Assembly (NCBI RefSeq): GCF_022410465.1
Contig: NZ_JAJSON010000020.1
Coordinates: forward strand, 62,001 to 126,000
Source: Christiangramia crocea
GTDB lineage: Bacteria; Bacteroidota; Bacteroidia; Flavobacteriales; Flavobacteriaceae
Reading direction: 5' to 3'
Length of the DNA: 64,000 nucleotides
Position 1 is the stretch's first letter. Every line of letters begins with the position of its first letter. A program made the translations under genes and the position numbers. Of this stretch, positions 1 through 9,717 are shown piece by piece. The notes under the pieces were generated by a model. The model searched no databases. It had not been told where the DNA came from and saw only the letters and a list, made by a program, of their open reading frames with translations.

Positions 1-165
1 ACCAATAAGAACCGGAAGGTCATCAACCATGTTGGCCTGGTGGTAGAAGTGAATGATGATGGGATCTATTTCATACATTCCTCAACTTCTCGAGGGGTTA
101 TTATCTCTTCTCTTTCAGAGACTTACTGGTATAATAATTTTGTGATGGCGCGAAGAGTGATCTGA
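1..165 (+). CDS. NlpC/P60 (C40) family cell-wall peptidase, C-terminal end only
   Basis: An open frame runs in from the left edge and stops at TGA 163-165, leaving 54 residues. The segment NHVGLVVEV looks like the conserved His motif of NlpC/P60 cysteine peptidases, which cleave peptidoglycan stem peptides. The following FIHSSTSRGV and a terminal stretch ending MARRVI fit the last strands of that fold. The catalytic Cys would lie upstream of the window. The family call rests on this short tail, so it is moderate. The ComEC gene starts 34 bases downstream on the same strand. Confidence 0.6.
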   Translation, partial: TNKNRKVINHVGLVVEVNDDGIYFIHSSTSRGVIISSLSETYWYNNFVMARRVI

Positions 166-199
166 AAATTTCATATCTTCTGAATGTAAAAAACATTCG

Positions 200-2224
200 T
201 TGAAGAACTTTCAGTTTATCTTCCTTCGACTCTCATTATACCTTATTGCAGGTATACTTTGTGCTTTTTATTTTTCTTTTAGCCGGCAATTCATTTTGTT
301 ATTCGGTTCAGCCACAATGTTATTTTTTCTCATTGCCTATCTGAATGCCACCAGACAGCTCTTTCCCAGTCCATGGATGGGAGTTGCTACTTTTTTTCTC
401 ATCTTTTCCATCGGACTTTTCTCAACCTATTATTCGATTCCGGAAAATCAGGCGAATCATTATCTTCAAAAGGATTCAGGTACTGAAAAGATATTCTTTG
501 CAAAGGCGATAATTACTGAAGAATTAAAACCCACTCAATTTTCAGAAAGGTATTTACTGAAGGTGGAAGAACTTATTTCAGAAACCGAAATTCATTCTTC
601 CAGAGGTAAATTATTACTGAATGTAAATAGTGATTCCATAAATCTTCAACCCGGAAATAAAATCTTAATTCCCTGGACTCCACAAGAAATAAAACCTCCT
701 TTGAATCCTTTTCAGTTCAACTATAAGGACTATATGAAGAGGCTGGGAGTAGAAAGACAGGTCAGTATTTCAGGTGAACAGCTGGAAGTGACTGGACAGG
801 AGGAAAATTTTATTGTATTAGCCTGGACCTTAAGAGAGAAATTGATATCCAACCTTAGAAATTATGATTTCGGCAAGGAGGAACTGGCAGTGTTTCAGGC
901 TTTGATCCTTGGTCAGCGCAGGGATATCGATGATCAGCTTTATAAAAATTATGCTGCTGCCGGGGCGATCCATATTCTTGCGATCTCCGGTCTGCATATT
1001 GGTATTTTAATGCTACTGTTGAATTTTCTTCTAAAACCCGTGGAAAAGCTCAAATATGGCAAATACCTTAAACCCGGGCTTGTAATAATTTTACTCTGGG
1101 GCTTTGCGATCCTAAGCGGCTTAAGTCCGTCGGTGGTGCGTGCAGTTTGTATGTTTTCCTTTATCGCCATAGGACTTCAGCTTAAAAGGAAAACCAGCAC
1201 ACTAAACAGCCTGTTCCTATCACTATTCTTCCTTTTGCTTATCAATCCCTTTTATTTATTCCAGGTGGGATTTCAAATGAGTTACCTGGCCGTGTTCAGC
1301 ATCATTGTTTTTCAACCTTATATAAATAGATTATTCAGCCCAAAAATCAGGATTATTGATTATTTCTGGAAAATAATTTCGGTGAGTCTGGCTGCTCAGA
1401 TCGGGGTACTGCCCTTAAGCCTTTACTATTTCCATCAGTTCCCGGGTCTCTTCCTAGTTAGCAGTCTGGTAGTGCTACCACTTCTTGGCTTTATACTGGC
1501 CCTGGGGATACTGGTTATATTACTGGCGTTTATGAATATCCTGCCACAAATCCTGGCAGATCTTCTGGGAATGGTAATAACCTTCCTTAATACTTTCATC
1601 GGGAAGATCGCGAAGTTTGATGTCTTTGTGTTTAGTGATATCGATTTCAGCCTGTTACAGAGTATGGCAGTCTATCTGATCCTATTAGGGATTTTGCTCG
1701 TTATTGCAAAGCCAAACTTCAAAAGGCTTTGCTTTCTTCTGATAAGTATAATGGGTTTCCAGTTGGCAAGTTTTTATAATAAGATTAATAATCCGGCGGA
1801 CGAGATAGTTGTTTTTCATAGAACTCGGGAGAGCGTAATAGGAAAAAAACAGAAATATGATCTTACAATATTTGCAGAAAATAAAGATCAATTGAGCTTT
1901 CTAAAAGCATATTTAAGAGAGCGACAGATAGAAAATTTCAGCCTCCAACAGCTTCCCGATATACTTTCGGTTTCAGACCAAATTTGTTTAGTGATCGACA
2001 CTACTGCCAGCTATAACCTCAAAGAATTTCAGCCTGAATTTATTATTTTGAGGAACTCACCAAGACTGAATATGGAAAGACTCATAAATCAGCTGCAGCC
2101 CCGGCAGATAATCGCTGACGGAAGTAATCATCCTTCTTTTGTAAACCAGTGGAGGAATACCTGCAGACTAAAAAAAATCCCTTTCCACTATACTGGTGAA
2201 AAGGGAGCATATATCTTTCCTTAA
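200..2224 (+). CDS. comEC: ComEC/Rec2 family DNA uptake channel protein
   Basis: A 674-residue polytopic membrane protein. ComEC forms the inner-membrane channel that passes single-stranded DNA during natural transformation. An N-terminal pair of membrane segments is followed by a soluble DUF4131/OB-like region (about residues 80-200). The competence domain (about 220-500) carries the typical run GAIHILAISGLHIG and many hydrophobic helices. The C-terminal 150 residues are soluble, but I see no HxHxDH zinc motif, so a functional metallo-beta-lactamase domain is absent or degenerate, and the protein is shorter than many ComEC proteins. The start is TTG at 200. The in-frame stop at 158-160 leaves no ATG upstream, and the first internal ATG (about residue 40) would remove the first membrane helix. 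It converges on the thioredoxin gene, with only 3 bases between stops. Confidence 0.88.
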   Translation: MKNFQFIFLRLSLYLIAGILCAFYFSFSRQFILLFGSATMLFFLIAYLNATRQLFPSPWMGVATFFLIFSIGLFSTYYSIPENQANHYLQKDSGTEKIFFAKAIITEELKPTQFSERYLLKVEELISETEIHSSRGKLLLNVNSDSINLQPGNKILIPWTPQEIKPPLNPFQFNYKDYMKRLGVERQVSISGEQLEVTGQEENFIVLAWTLREKLISNLRNYDFGKEELAVFQALILGQRRDIDDQLYKNYAAAGAIHILAISGLHIGILMLLLNFLLKPVEKLKYGKYLKPGLVIILLWGFAILSGLSPSVVRAVCMFSFIAIGLQLKRKTSTLNSLFLSLFFLLLINPFYLFQVGFQMSYLAVFSIIVFQPYINRLFSPKIRIIDYFWKIISVSLAAQIGVLPLSLYYFHQFPGLFLVSSLVVLPLLGFILALGILVILLAFMNILPQILADLLGMVITFLNTFIGKIAKFDVFVFSDIDFSLLQSMAVYLILLGILLVIAKPNFKRLCFLLISIMGFQLASFYNKINNPADEIVVFHRTRESVIGKKQKYDLTIFAENKDQLSFLKAYLRERQIENFSLQQLPDILSVSDQICLVIDTTASYNLKEFQPEFIILRNSPRLNMERLINQLQPRQIIADGSNHPSFVNQWRNTCRLKKIPFHYTGEKGAYIFP

Positions 2225-2227
2225 GAA

Positions 2228-2767
2228 TTAACTCGAAAAGGTACTCTCAAATTCTTCCTGGTATTTTTTCCATTCCTCATCGGTTTTCACCTGCTTGTAA
2301 TCATCGGTGGCAAAAACCTTCAGGAAAATCTCAAGTTGCTGAGGAGTAAGATATCCTTTTAAAGGACTTAGAAACTCACCTTTCTCATCAAAGAATACCA
2401 TAGTTGGATAAGCACTCACCCCCATTGCAAGAGCAAAATGGTGCACACTGTTCCGACCTTTCTTTTCGGGGTTGTAATCGGGGTTCTTAAAGACCTTGTC
2501 TTTATAATTTATCACCTCATTCCCTTCAGCGTTGAACTTTACAGCATAGTAATGTTCATTGATATATTCGGCTACATCTTTATTGCCAAAGGTGTTCTTA
2601 TCAAGCATTTTGCAGGGACCACACCAGGTGGTATAGGCATCTACAAATATTTTTTTAGGCTGCTTCTTCTGAGCTTCCAGCGCCTCATTCATACTCATCC
2701 ATTCGATCTCCTGAGCGTTGACAACAACGCCAGCAATCAAAAATAGAAAAAGGAATAATCTCTTCAT
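2228..2767 (-). CDS. Secreted thioredoxin-fold protein
   Basis: About 179 residues from the ATG at 2767, chosen because it gives a clean signal peptide (MKRLFLFLFLIAG ending near VNA-Q). A longer frame reaches 2794 but only adds a hydrophilic lead. The redox motif WCGPC places the two cysteines at residues 49 and 52, and the cis-Pro region SAYPTMVFF follows, both as in thioredoxins. The protein is exported, so it probably reduces or isomerises disulfides in the periplasm; its substrates cannot be told from sequence. It lies downstream of the two peptide transporter genes on the same strand (43-base gap) and may be cotranscribed with them. Confidence 0.85.
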   Translation of the reverse strand: MKRLFLFLFLIAGVVVNAQEIEWMSMNEALEAQKKQPKKIFVDAYTTWCGPCKMLDKNTFGNKDVAEYINEHYYAVKFNAEGNEVINYKDKVFKNPDYNPEKKGRNSVHHFALAMGVSAYPTMVFFDEKGEFLSPLKGYLTPQQLEIFLKVFATDDYKQVKTDEEWKKYQEEFESTFSS

Positions 2768-2809
2768 AAATTCAATTTTCAGGTAAACAAACAAAAAGCG
2801 TTCCTAAAT

Positions 2810-4399
2810 TTAATGAATTCCATTCATCCATTTACGCAATAAAGGCACAAGAAGTAACAAAATTAATGCAGCCGCACCAACCACGCCTACACCCCAGATA
2901 AGATAGGTTTCAGAATAAATACCCAGAGTCATTTCAGCCGGAGTATCATCAGTCACCGCCTCACTGGTTGTTAAGGTTCCTATAAGACCTGCCATTTTAT
3001 TAGCAAGTGCGATAGATAAGAACCAAGCTCCCATAACGAATCCCACAACTTTGGCTGGAGACAGTTTTGTTACCATTGATAGTCCAATAGGCGACAATGA
3101 AAGTTCTCCGGTAGTATGCAGCAAATACATCAGCGCCAGGAATACGATTGGTACAAGGCCATCTCCTCCTGCGAAGAATTTTGCACCTATCACGATCACT
3201 GCAAAACCTAATGCTAACTGGACAAGACCAAGCACGAACTTCATTGGGGTACTGGGTTCTTTTCCCGTTTTACTGAGTTTCAGCCAGATCCATGAGAATA
3301 ATGGCGCCAATAACATAATGTAAAGTGGATTCAGACTCTGAAAGATAGAAGCGGGTATCTCAGTTCCACCTACTAATCTGTCAACATTTTTATCGGTAAA
3401 AATGGTAAGACTACCCCCGGCCTGCTCAAATAGTGCCCAGAAAACAGCATGAAAAAAGAATAACACTACCACAACCAGCAATCGCTGGCCTTCTACCCTA
3501 TTTTTAGCAGTTAATGCCTGGTAAAGCAAATAACCAACAATTAAGAGAGAAATAACGATCAGTGCGCCAGACATGAACTCATCAAGGTCCAGCATAAATG
3601 CACACACAGGAATTGCCAGTAATGAGATGATATATACTCCTATATCAGGTTTCATACCCAGGAATTTTCTTTCACCACTTTGCACTTCTTCCGGTGACAT
3701 ACCTTTTCCTTCAAAATCACGGCTGGATTTTGTGAAAATATAAAAAACGATAAGTCCCAGTAACATTCCTATTCCTGCAAGCCCGAAACCATAATGCCAG
3801 TTTATCTGCTGGCCCACATACCCACAGGTGAGAGTAGAAAGGAATGCGCCGATATTCACACCCATATAGAAAATGGAAAAAGCACCATCTTTTCTGGCGT
3901 CATTCGGGTCATAAAATGTTCCCAGGAAAGAACTTATATTAGGCTTAAAGAAACCATTCCCTACAATGATAAGGGCAAGAGCTGCAAAAAAGAAAGGCAT
4001 ATTCCCTTCAAGATTCTCAAAGCCCTGCAGGGCCAGGGTAAAATGCCCCAAAGCCATTAAAAGACCTCCCCAGAGAATGGTCTTTTTAAATCCTAGTAAC
4101 TGATCGGCTACCAGGCCTCCTAGAACAGGAAACAGATACACCATAGCAGTATAGGATCCGTAAATTCCGTATGCCTGGGTTTCAGCCACATTCTGAGCAA
4201 GATCAATGAATAAAACTTTCGTCATGTACAGGACAAGTAATGCCCGCATTCCGTAGTAAGAGAAACGTTCCCACATTTCAGCAAAAAACAGAACAAACAA
4301 TGCTTTTGGATGGGTGTCCTTATTTGTATAGATGATAAACGGAACCCAGATGAGCACGAAAACCCATCCTATAATCATGATCCATAAAGTAATATCCAT
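2810..4399 (-). CDS. POT/PTR family peptide:proton symporter (first copy)
   Basis: A 529-residue protein with about 12-14 hydrophobic segments. The N-terminal region has the POT family signature MWERFSYYGMRALLVLY, including the ExxERFxYY element used in proton coupling. NGFFKPNISS and the repeated helix pattern agree. POT transporters import di- and tripeptides with protons across the inner membrane. A homologous POT gene lies 18 bases upstream at 4418-5986 and a secreted dipeptidyl peptidase gene lies before that. The three read in one direction with small gaps, so this is very probably an operon for peptide release and uptake. Substrate preference between the two copies is not visible. Confidence 0.92.
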   Translation of the reverse strand: MDITLWIMIIGWVFVLIWVPFIIYTNKDTHPKALFVLFFAEMWERFSYYGMRALLVLYMTKVLFIDLAQNVAETQAYGIYGSYTAMVYLFPVLGGLVADQLLGFKKTILWGGLLMALGHFTLALQGFENLEGNMPFFFAALALIIVGNGFFKPNISSFLGTFYDPNDARKDGAFSIFYMGVNIGAFLSTLTCGYVGQQINWHYGFGLAGIGMLLGLIVFYIFTKSSRDFEGKGMSPEEVQSGERKFLGMKPDIGVYIISLLAIPVCAFMLDLDEFMSGALIVISLLIVGYLLYQALTAKNRVEGQRLLVVVVLFFFHAVFWALFEQAGGSLTIFTDKNVDRLVGGTEIPASIFQSLNPLYIMLLAPLFSWIWLKLSKTGKEPSTPMKFVLGLVQLALGFAVIVIGAKFFAGGDGLVPIVFLALMYLLHTTGELSLSPIGLSMVTKLSPAKVVGFVMGAWFLSIALANKMAGLIGTLTTSEAVTDDTPAEMTLGIYSETYLIWGVGVVGAAALILLLLVPLLRKWMNGIH

Positions 4400-4417
4400 G
4401 ATGAAAATATTTGGTTA

Positions 4418-5986
4418 CTAATTCACTTCCGTATCTGCAAGCTCATATTGTTCCTGTTCCAGCATTTCCCTTTCGTTATCCTCGGCACCATGAGTCAATC
4501 GTTTCAATGGTTTCAGCATAATAAGCACTAATGTAGCGAAACATACCGTAAAAATTGTTATTCCGGAGAATATGGCTATATCACCAGCTTCAGAAGCAAA
4601 CTCCCCTACCACACCTGCAACCTTATTTCCTAAACCTGTAGCTGCAAAATAAACACCCATCATTAGGGAAGCATATCTTACCGGTGCAAGTTTAGTAATG
4701 AAAGATAGCGCTACCGGCGAAGAACAAAGTTCTCCAATGGTATGGAAAAGATAAGCCAGAACTAACCAGTACATCGCAGAAGCTCCATTAGACTCGAATT
4801 GTAAAGCTGCAAAGACCATAAATACAAATCCCAGACCCATAATTATAACACCGGTTGCCATCTTGAAAATAGAAGAAGCCTCCTTGTTCTTCAGTTTTCT
4901 GCGTGCCCAGAAATTGGCCACGACAAGTCCGAAAATAATTATGAACATGGCGTTAAGTGACTGGAACCAGGACGCCGGAACTTCGTTTCCTATAAGTGGA
5001 AGACTAAAAGGAAGGGATCTGTTCGTATTATCAAGTGCATAGATATTCATCAATCCACCGGCCTGCTCAAAGGCGCCCCAAAATACGATCACCAGTATAA
5101 AAGACAATAGCATTACTACATATCTGTCTTTCATTACCTTGGTGGTAAGATCTTTATAAACCATCATCATCATTGAGATCACAACTGTAAGGAAGATGAA
5201 CAGCAATCCGTAAGCAATTCCCATTACGTACATCCCGTAAAGCGAGGCAGCAAGTAAAAAAAGCGAGATAACCAGTTGCAGAGGTGATTTTAAAAGATCC
5301 TGAAAAAGCTTTCCTAAAGAAGCTCCTTCGTCCCTCTCGGTTTTAGAAAGCAGGTTCCCAACATTCACCAGGTGTTTCTGACCAAAAAGATAAACTATGA
5401 GACCTAAAGCCATCGCAATACCAGCCAGTCCGAAACCATAATGCCATCCAATATTCTCCCCCACATAACCCACGATCAAACTGGAAAGGAATGCTCCAAG
5501 GTTAATCCCTATGTAGAAGATTGTAAATCCTTTATCCCTTCTAATATCGCCTTCTTTATAAAGACCTCCCACCATAGTGGAAATATTGGGTTTAAGGAAT
5601 CCAACCCCGATAATAATAAGCGTTAAACCGGTATAAAAGGCCCACATCTGTTCAACGGCAAGTATCCCATGACCGGCTACCAGCACTATTCCACCAATTA
5701 GCACTGCCCGTTTCTGCCCAAAAACCTTATCTGCAAGTATACCTCCGGGAATGGATGCGACATAAACCAACATGGTATACCATCCATACAGGGCAAGAGC
5801 CTCAGCCTGCGTCCATCCCAATCCGGCATTCCCTTCTGTAGTGGCACTTACAAGATATAATACCAGAATTGCACGCATCCCATAATAGGAAAAGCGTTCC
5901 CACATCTCGGTAAAAAATAAAATATAAAGCCCTAAAGGATGCCCAAAAAGCTCTTTCTGTTTAACTCTTACGTCTCTCGTTGCCAT
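4418..5986 (-). CDS. POT/PTR family peptide:proton symporter (second copy)
   Basis: A 522-residue POT transporter with the signature MWERFSYYGMRAILVLY and the conserved VGFLKPNIST segment. It resembles the downstream copy in many stretches (for example FWGAFEQAGG here and FWALFEQAGG there), so the pair looks like an old tandem duplication that has diverged. It has an acidic, hydrophilic C-terminal tail (EDNEREMLEQEQYELADTE). Role: inner-membrane import of short peptides. It sits 18 bases downstream of the dipeptidyl peptidase gene, whose products are the expected substrates. Confidence 0.92.
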   Translation of the reverse strand: MATRDVRVKQKELFGHPLGLYILFFTEMWERFSYYGMRAILVLYLVSATTEGNAGLGWTQAEALALYGWYTMLVYVASIPGGILADKVFGQKRAVLIGGIVLVAGHGILAVEQMWAFYTGLTLIIIGVGFLKPNISTMVGGLYKEGDIRRDKGFTIFYIGINLGAFLSSLIVGYVGENIGWHYGFGLAGIAMALGLIVYLFGQKHLVNVGNLLSKTERDEGASLGKLFQDLLKSPLQLVISLFLLAASLYGMYVMGIAYGLLFIFLTVVISMMMMVYKDLTTKVMKDRYVVMLLSFILVIVFWGAFEQAGGLMNIYALDNTNRSLPFSLPLIGNEVPASWFQSLNAMFIIIFGLVVANFWARRKLKNKEASSIFKMATGVIIMGLGFVFMVFAALQFESNGASAMYWLVLAYLFHTIGELCSSPVALSFITKLAPVRYASLMMGVYFAATGLGNKVAGVVGEFASEAGDIAIFSGITIFTVCFATLVLIMLKPLKRLTHGAEDNEREMLEQEQYELADTEVN

Positions 5987-6004
5987 TTATAGTTATGTAT
6001 TTAA

Positions 6005-8218
6005 TTAAAGTTTTTCAAGTATAAAATCTGTCATCATATTATACAGGTGCAGCCTTGTATTGCCCCCGTAGATCCCATGATTCCTGTCAGGATAAATAGC
6101 CCAGTCGAATTGTTTATTAGCCTGAACCAGCTCTTCCACCATTCTCATGGTATTCTGAAGATGTACATTATCATCTCCTCCACCATGAATAATGAGATAA
6201 TCGCCCTTTAGCTTTTCAACGTGATTCAGAGGAGAGTTCTCATCGTACCCTGAAGGATTCTCCTGAGGAGTCCTCATATATCTTTCAGTATAAACAGTGT
6301 CGTAAAATCTCCAGCTTGTAACAGGAGCAACTGCAATAGCCAGTGAGAAAGTATCATTCCCCTTCAGGATCGCGTTGGAAGACATAAAGCCACCATAGCT
6401 CCAGCCCCATATCCCAATCCTGTCTTTATCTATATAACTTCTTTCACCTAGTTTTTGAGCGGCAGATATCTGATCTTCCACTTCATATTTTCCAAGTTCC
6501 TGGTAGGTCACTTTCTTGAAATCGGCTCCTTTAAAACCGGTCCCCCTGCCGTCCACACAAGCAATGATATAACCTTTATTCGCTAAAAGCTGATACCAGT
6601 AATCGTTGGTTCCGAAATAAGAATTGGAAACAGATTGTGAACCAGGTCCCGAATATTGATACATTAAAAGCGGATATTTCTTATTCTCATCAAAATCTGA
6701 AGGTTTAATGATCCACATATTAAGCTCGTTTCCGTTCACATTGATTGTGGAAAGTTCTTTTGGAGAAAAGTCATAGTCCTCAACCTTCTTTAACAAGTTA
6801 CTGTTATTCAAAATCTCGCGAACCTCCTTACCGTCCCTGGCCCGGCGAAGCGTGTACACATGAGGGGTATTGGTATTGGTAAAGGAATTGATGAAATAAG
6901 TATAATCTGCACTGAAATCGGCTGAGTTCATCCCGGCTCCTTTAGTAAGCCTTGTCTTTGACTTTCCATTTGGTTTGATGGAATACACATCGCGATTCAC
7001 GCTGCCATTTTCTGTGCTTTGATAGTAAATTTTGTTAGCCTCCGGATCATAACCATAATAATTGGTAACCTCCCAATCGCCGCTGGTTATCTGGTTGATC
7101 AACTCTCCATCTTCATCATAATGATAAATGTGATTATAGCCGTCCTTTTCGCTGGTCCAGATAAAACTATTATCCTCTAAGAAAGTAAGGTTATCGGTAA
7201 TATCAACATAGGCCTTATCGGTTTCGTTCATCACCACTTCTGCATCATTATCTTCAGCATCTACAAATATAAGTTCAAGGTTATTCTGATGCCTGTTCAA
7301 CACCTGAACGCTTAGCAACATAGGATCGGCTGTCCATTTGATTCTGGGGATATAAAAATCTTTCACCACATTCCCAGTCTCGGAACTTTCAGATGCTAAA
7401 TCAAATTTATCTCCCAGGTCTATCTCTTCTGAAGAATCTGAACCTACATCATACATATGCAAACTCACTTCTGAATTGGACTCCCCGGCTTTTGGATATT
7501 TAAAGACATGCTGTCTGGGGTACAGATCCCTGCCGAACATATCCATGGAAAATTCCGGCACTTCTGATTCATCGAATTTCAGATACGCCAGTTTTTCTCC
7601 GGTCGGATTCCATGCAAATGCTTTAACGAATGAGAATTCCTCTTCATATACCCAGTCAGTAATACCGTTTATTACACTATTTATCTCACCGTCTGTAGTG
7701 ATCTGTTTGGCCTGTCCGGAATTCAGGTCGTGGATATAGATATTATTTTCAAAAACATAAGCTACTTTAGATGCATCAGGAGAAAAGGCCGCCTCCTGGA
7801 TCTTTTTTTCACTAATCTTAGTGAGTTTTTCGGTGTTCACATCATAGACATAATAGATCTCCCTGGAAGACCTCCTGTAGATAGGTTCAACTTCAGTAGA
7901 AAGCAATATCTTTTCTTCGTTTGAACTGAATTTGAATGCCTGAAAAGAATTGATCCCATCAAGATCGGCACTATTCACAAGGGTCCTGGTCTTCTCCCCT
8001 GTTTTATAGCTGTATACATCTATACGGGTATTTCCGGTTGTTCTATCCCGGTCAAGGACCACATATTCCTCGCCATTATTTAAAGATTGAAGAGATTGAA
8101 GTCGTTCTTCACTAAATGTCCCGCTCCATATTTCCTCGAGACTAACTTCTTTTTTTTGTGCGGTAAGCACAGAAGATGTTGCTAAAATAAAAGCAACCAG
8201 TATTTTGGGGAATTTCAT
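6005..8218 (-). CDS. S9 family prolyl dipeptidyl peptidase (DPP IV-like), secreted
   Basis: A 737-residue protein with an N-terminal signal peptide (MKFPKILVAFILATSSVLTAQ). Residues about 40-500 form the beta-propeller typical of DPP IV, including the VYEEEF stretch that holds the double Glu binding the substrate amino terminus. The C-terminal alpha/beta-hydrolase domain has the triad Ser607 (GWSYGGF), Asp683 (GDDNVH) and His714 (RNHGIYG). Such enzymes release X-Pro or X-Ala dipeptides from peptide N-termini in the periplasm. It is first in a unit with two POT transporters. The ATG at 8218 is supported by the signal peptide. Confidence 0.93.
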   Translation of the reverse strand: MKFPKILVAFILATSSVLTAQKKEVSLEEIWSGTFSEERLQSLQSLNNGEEYVVLDRDRTTGNTRIDVYSYKTGEKTRTLVNSADLDGINSFQAFKFSSNEEKILLSTEVEPIYRRSSREIYYVYDVNTEKLTKISEKKIQEAAFSPDASKVAYVFENNIYIHDLNSGQAKQITTDGEINSVINGITDWVYEEEFSFVKAFAWNPTGEKLAYLKFDESEVPEFSMDMFGRDLYPRQHVFKYPKAGESNSEVSLHMYDVGSDSSEEIDLGDKFDLASESSETGNVVKDFYIPRIKWTADPMLLSVQVLNRHQNNLELIFVDAEDNDAEVVMNETDKAYVDITDNLTFLEDNSFIWTSEKDGYNHIYHYDEDGELINQITSGDWEVTNYYGYDPEANKIYYQSTENGSVNRDVYSIKPNGKSKTRLTKGAGMNSADFSADYTYFINSFTNTNTPHVYTLRRARDGKEVREILNNSNLLKKVEDYDFSPKELSTINVNGNELNMWIIKPSDFDENKKYPLLMYQYSGPGSQSVSNSYFGTNDYWYQLLANKGYIIACVDGRGTGFKGADFKKVTYQELGKYEVEDQISAAQKLGERSYIDKDRIGIWGWSYGGFMSSNAILKGNDTFSLAIAVAPVTSWRFYDTVYTERYMRTPQENPSGYDENSPLNHVEKLKGDYLIIHGGGDDNVHLQNTMRMVEELVQANKQFDWAIYPDRNHGIYGGNTRLHLYNMMTDFILEKL

Positions 8219-8371
8219 AAAAATTCAAGAATATTTAATCAAGGCCAAGTTTAATAAATTTTGACCAAAAAATGAGCATTTTTACAGTTAAATACTAAGG
8301 ATTTGTTAAAAAAAATTTAGTTTTTAATTTTTCATATAAGCGGTTATATTCTGGTCTAAAAATATGAATTG

Positions 8372-8379
8372 TATCTTTG
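8372..8379 (+). promoter_or_regulatory. Putative Bacteroidetes -7 element before the HMG-CoA reductase gene
   Basis: TATCTTTG matches the Bacteroidetes -7 consensus TAnnTTTG and ends 21 bases before the ATG at 8401. That predicts a transcript start near 8386 and a leader of about 15 bases. No clear TTG is found 17-23 bases upstream, so the -33 box is weak or absent. The 182-base spacer 8219-8400 is shared with the divergent dipeptidyl peptidase gene. Confidence 0.5.
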
Positions 8380-8400
8380 GGCTTTTGAAAGACAAAAAGG

Positions 8401-9717
8401 ATGACAAAACCCGTAAACGGATTTTCAAGGCTTACCAAAAATGAAAAAATTGAGTGGCTGGCCGAGCATTATTTGAAGAGTGACCAAACTGCTGTTTCGG
8501 TCCTGAAACAATACTGGAATGAAGATGATAAACTGCAGAAACTTCACGATGAGTTCATCGAAAATACGGTAACCAATTTTTACCTTCCTTTGGGACTTGC
8601 CCCTAATTTTCTGATAAACGGAAAATATTTCACGCTACCAATGGCTATAGAAGAAAGTTCGGTGGTGGCAGCTGCAAGTAAAGCGGCCAAGTTCTGGAGT
8701 GAGAGAGGTGGTTTTAAAGCCAGAGTGATCAATAATAAAAAGATAGGCCAGGTTCATTTCCTCTTTAGAGGAGATCATGAAAAACTAAGGAAGCTCTTTA
8801 ATGAGATTGAACCGAAACTGTATAAAGCCGTGGAACCTATCACAAGGAACATGGTAAAACGTGGGGGCGGGATCCTGGACATCGACCTTATTGATAAGAC
8901 TGCAGATCTGGAAAATTACTACCAGCTTTTTGTGAATTTTGATACCCGCGATTCCATGGGCGCAAATTTTATTAATTCCTGCCTGGAAAAATTTGCCGAG
9001 GTTTTACAGGAAGAGGCCAAAAAACAAAAAAACTTTACGCCTGAGGAGAAAGACCTGCAGATTATAATGAGCATCCTCTCCAATTTTGTACCAGAATGCA
9101 GGGTGAGAGCCGAGGTATCCTGTCCCGTGGATGAACTATGTGAAGATGCCAGCATAAGCGGAAAGGAGTTTGCCGAAAAATTCGTTCAGGCGGTGAAAAT
9201 TGCCGAAATCGAACCTTATCGGGCCGTAACCCACAACAAAGGAGTTATGAATGGAATTGATGCCGTGGTCCTGGCGACGGGGAACGATTTCCGGGCTGTG
9301 GAGGCAGGTGTGCACGCCTATGCCTCGAGAAATGGAAATTACACCAGCCTCACACATGCCAACATTGAGGATGGGGTCTTCAAATTCTGGATGGAAATAC
9401 CTCTGGCACTGGGTACGGTAGGCGGACTCACAAGTCTGCACCCTCTTGTAAAACTTGCTCTGGACATACTGCAAAGACCTTCCGGAAAGGAACTCATGGA
9501 GATCGTGGCCGTGGCCGGACTAGCCCAGAACTTTGCCGCATTGAGATCACTCATAACCACGGGAATACAGCAGGGACACATGAAAATGCACCTCATGAAC
9601 ATTCTAAACCAGCACCAGGCAACGGAAAAAGAAAAAGCAGAAATGATAGAATTCTTTACCCATCACACCATCACCCACAGCAGTGTGATAGAACAACTTG
9701 AAAAAATGAGATCCTAA
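8401..9717 (+). CDS. mvaA: Hydroxymethylglutaryl-CoA reductase, class II type
   Basis: A 438-residue protein matching the compact bacterial class II enzyme, which interconverts HMG-CoA and mevalonate. Visible family features are the substrate-binding segment with AIEESSVVAAASK (Glu84/85), DSMGANFIN, the catalytic Lys in THNKGVMNGID (Lys280), the glycine-rich LALGTVGG and the late His in QQGHMKMH (His393). There is no membrane segment, so it is cytosolic. Class II enzymes have often been annotated as degradative, but here the gene overlaps by one base (TAATG) a GHMP kinase, which points to mevalonate and isoprenoid synthesis. Cofactor preference (NADH or NADPH) cannot be read by eye. Confidence 0.93.
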   Translation: MTKPVNGFSRLTKNEKIEWLAEHYLKSDQTAVSVLKQYWNEDDKLQKLHDEFIENTVTNFYLPLGLAPNFLINGKYFTLPMAIEESSVVAAASKAAKFWSERGGFKARVINNKKIGQVHFLFRGDHEKLRKLFNEIEPKLYKAVEPITRNMVKRGGGILDIDLIDKTADLENYYQLFVNFDTRDSMGANFINSCLEKFAEVLQEEAKKQKNFTPEEKDLQIIMSILSNFVPECRVRAEVSCPVDELCEDASISGKEFAEKFVQAVKIAEIEPYRAVTHNKGVMNGIDAVVLATGNDFRAVEAGVHAYASRNGNYTSLTHANIEDGVFKFWMEIPLALGTVGGLTSLHPLVKLALDILQRPSGKELMEIVAVAGLAQNFAALRSLITTGIQQGHMKMHLMNILNQHQATEKEKAEMIEFFTHHTITHSSVIEQLEKMRS

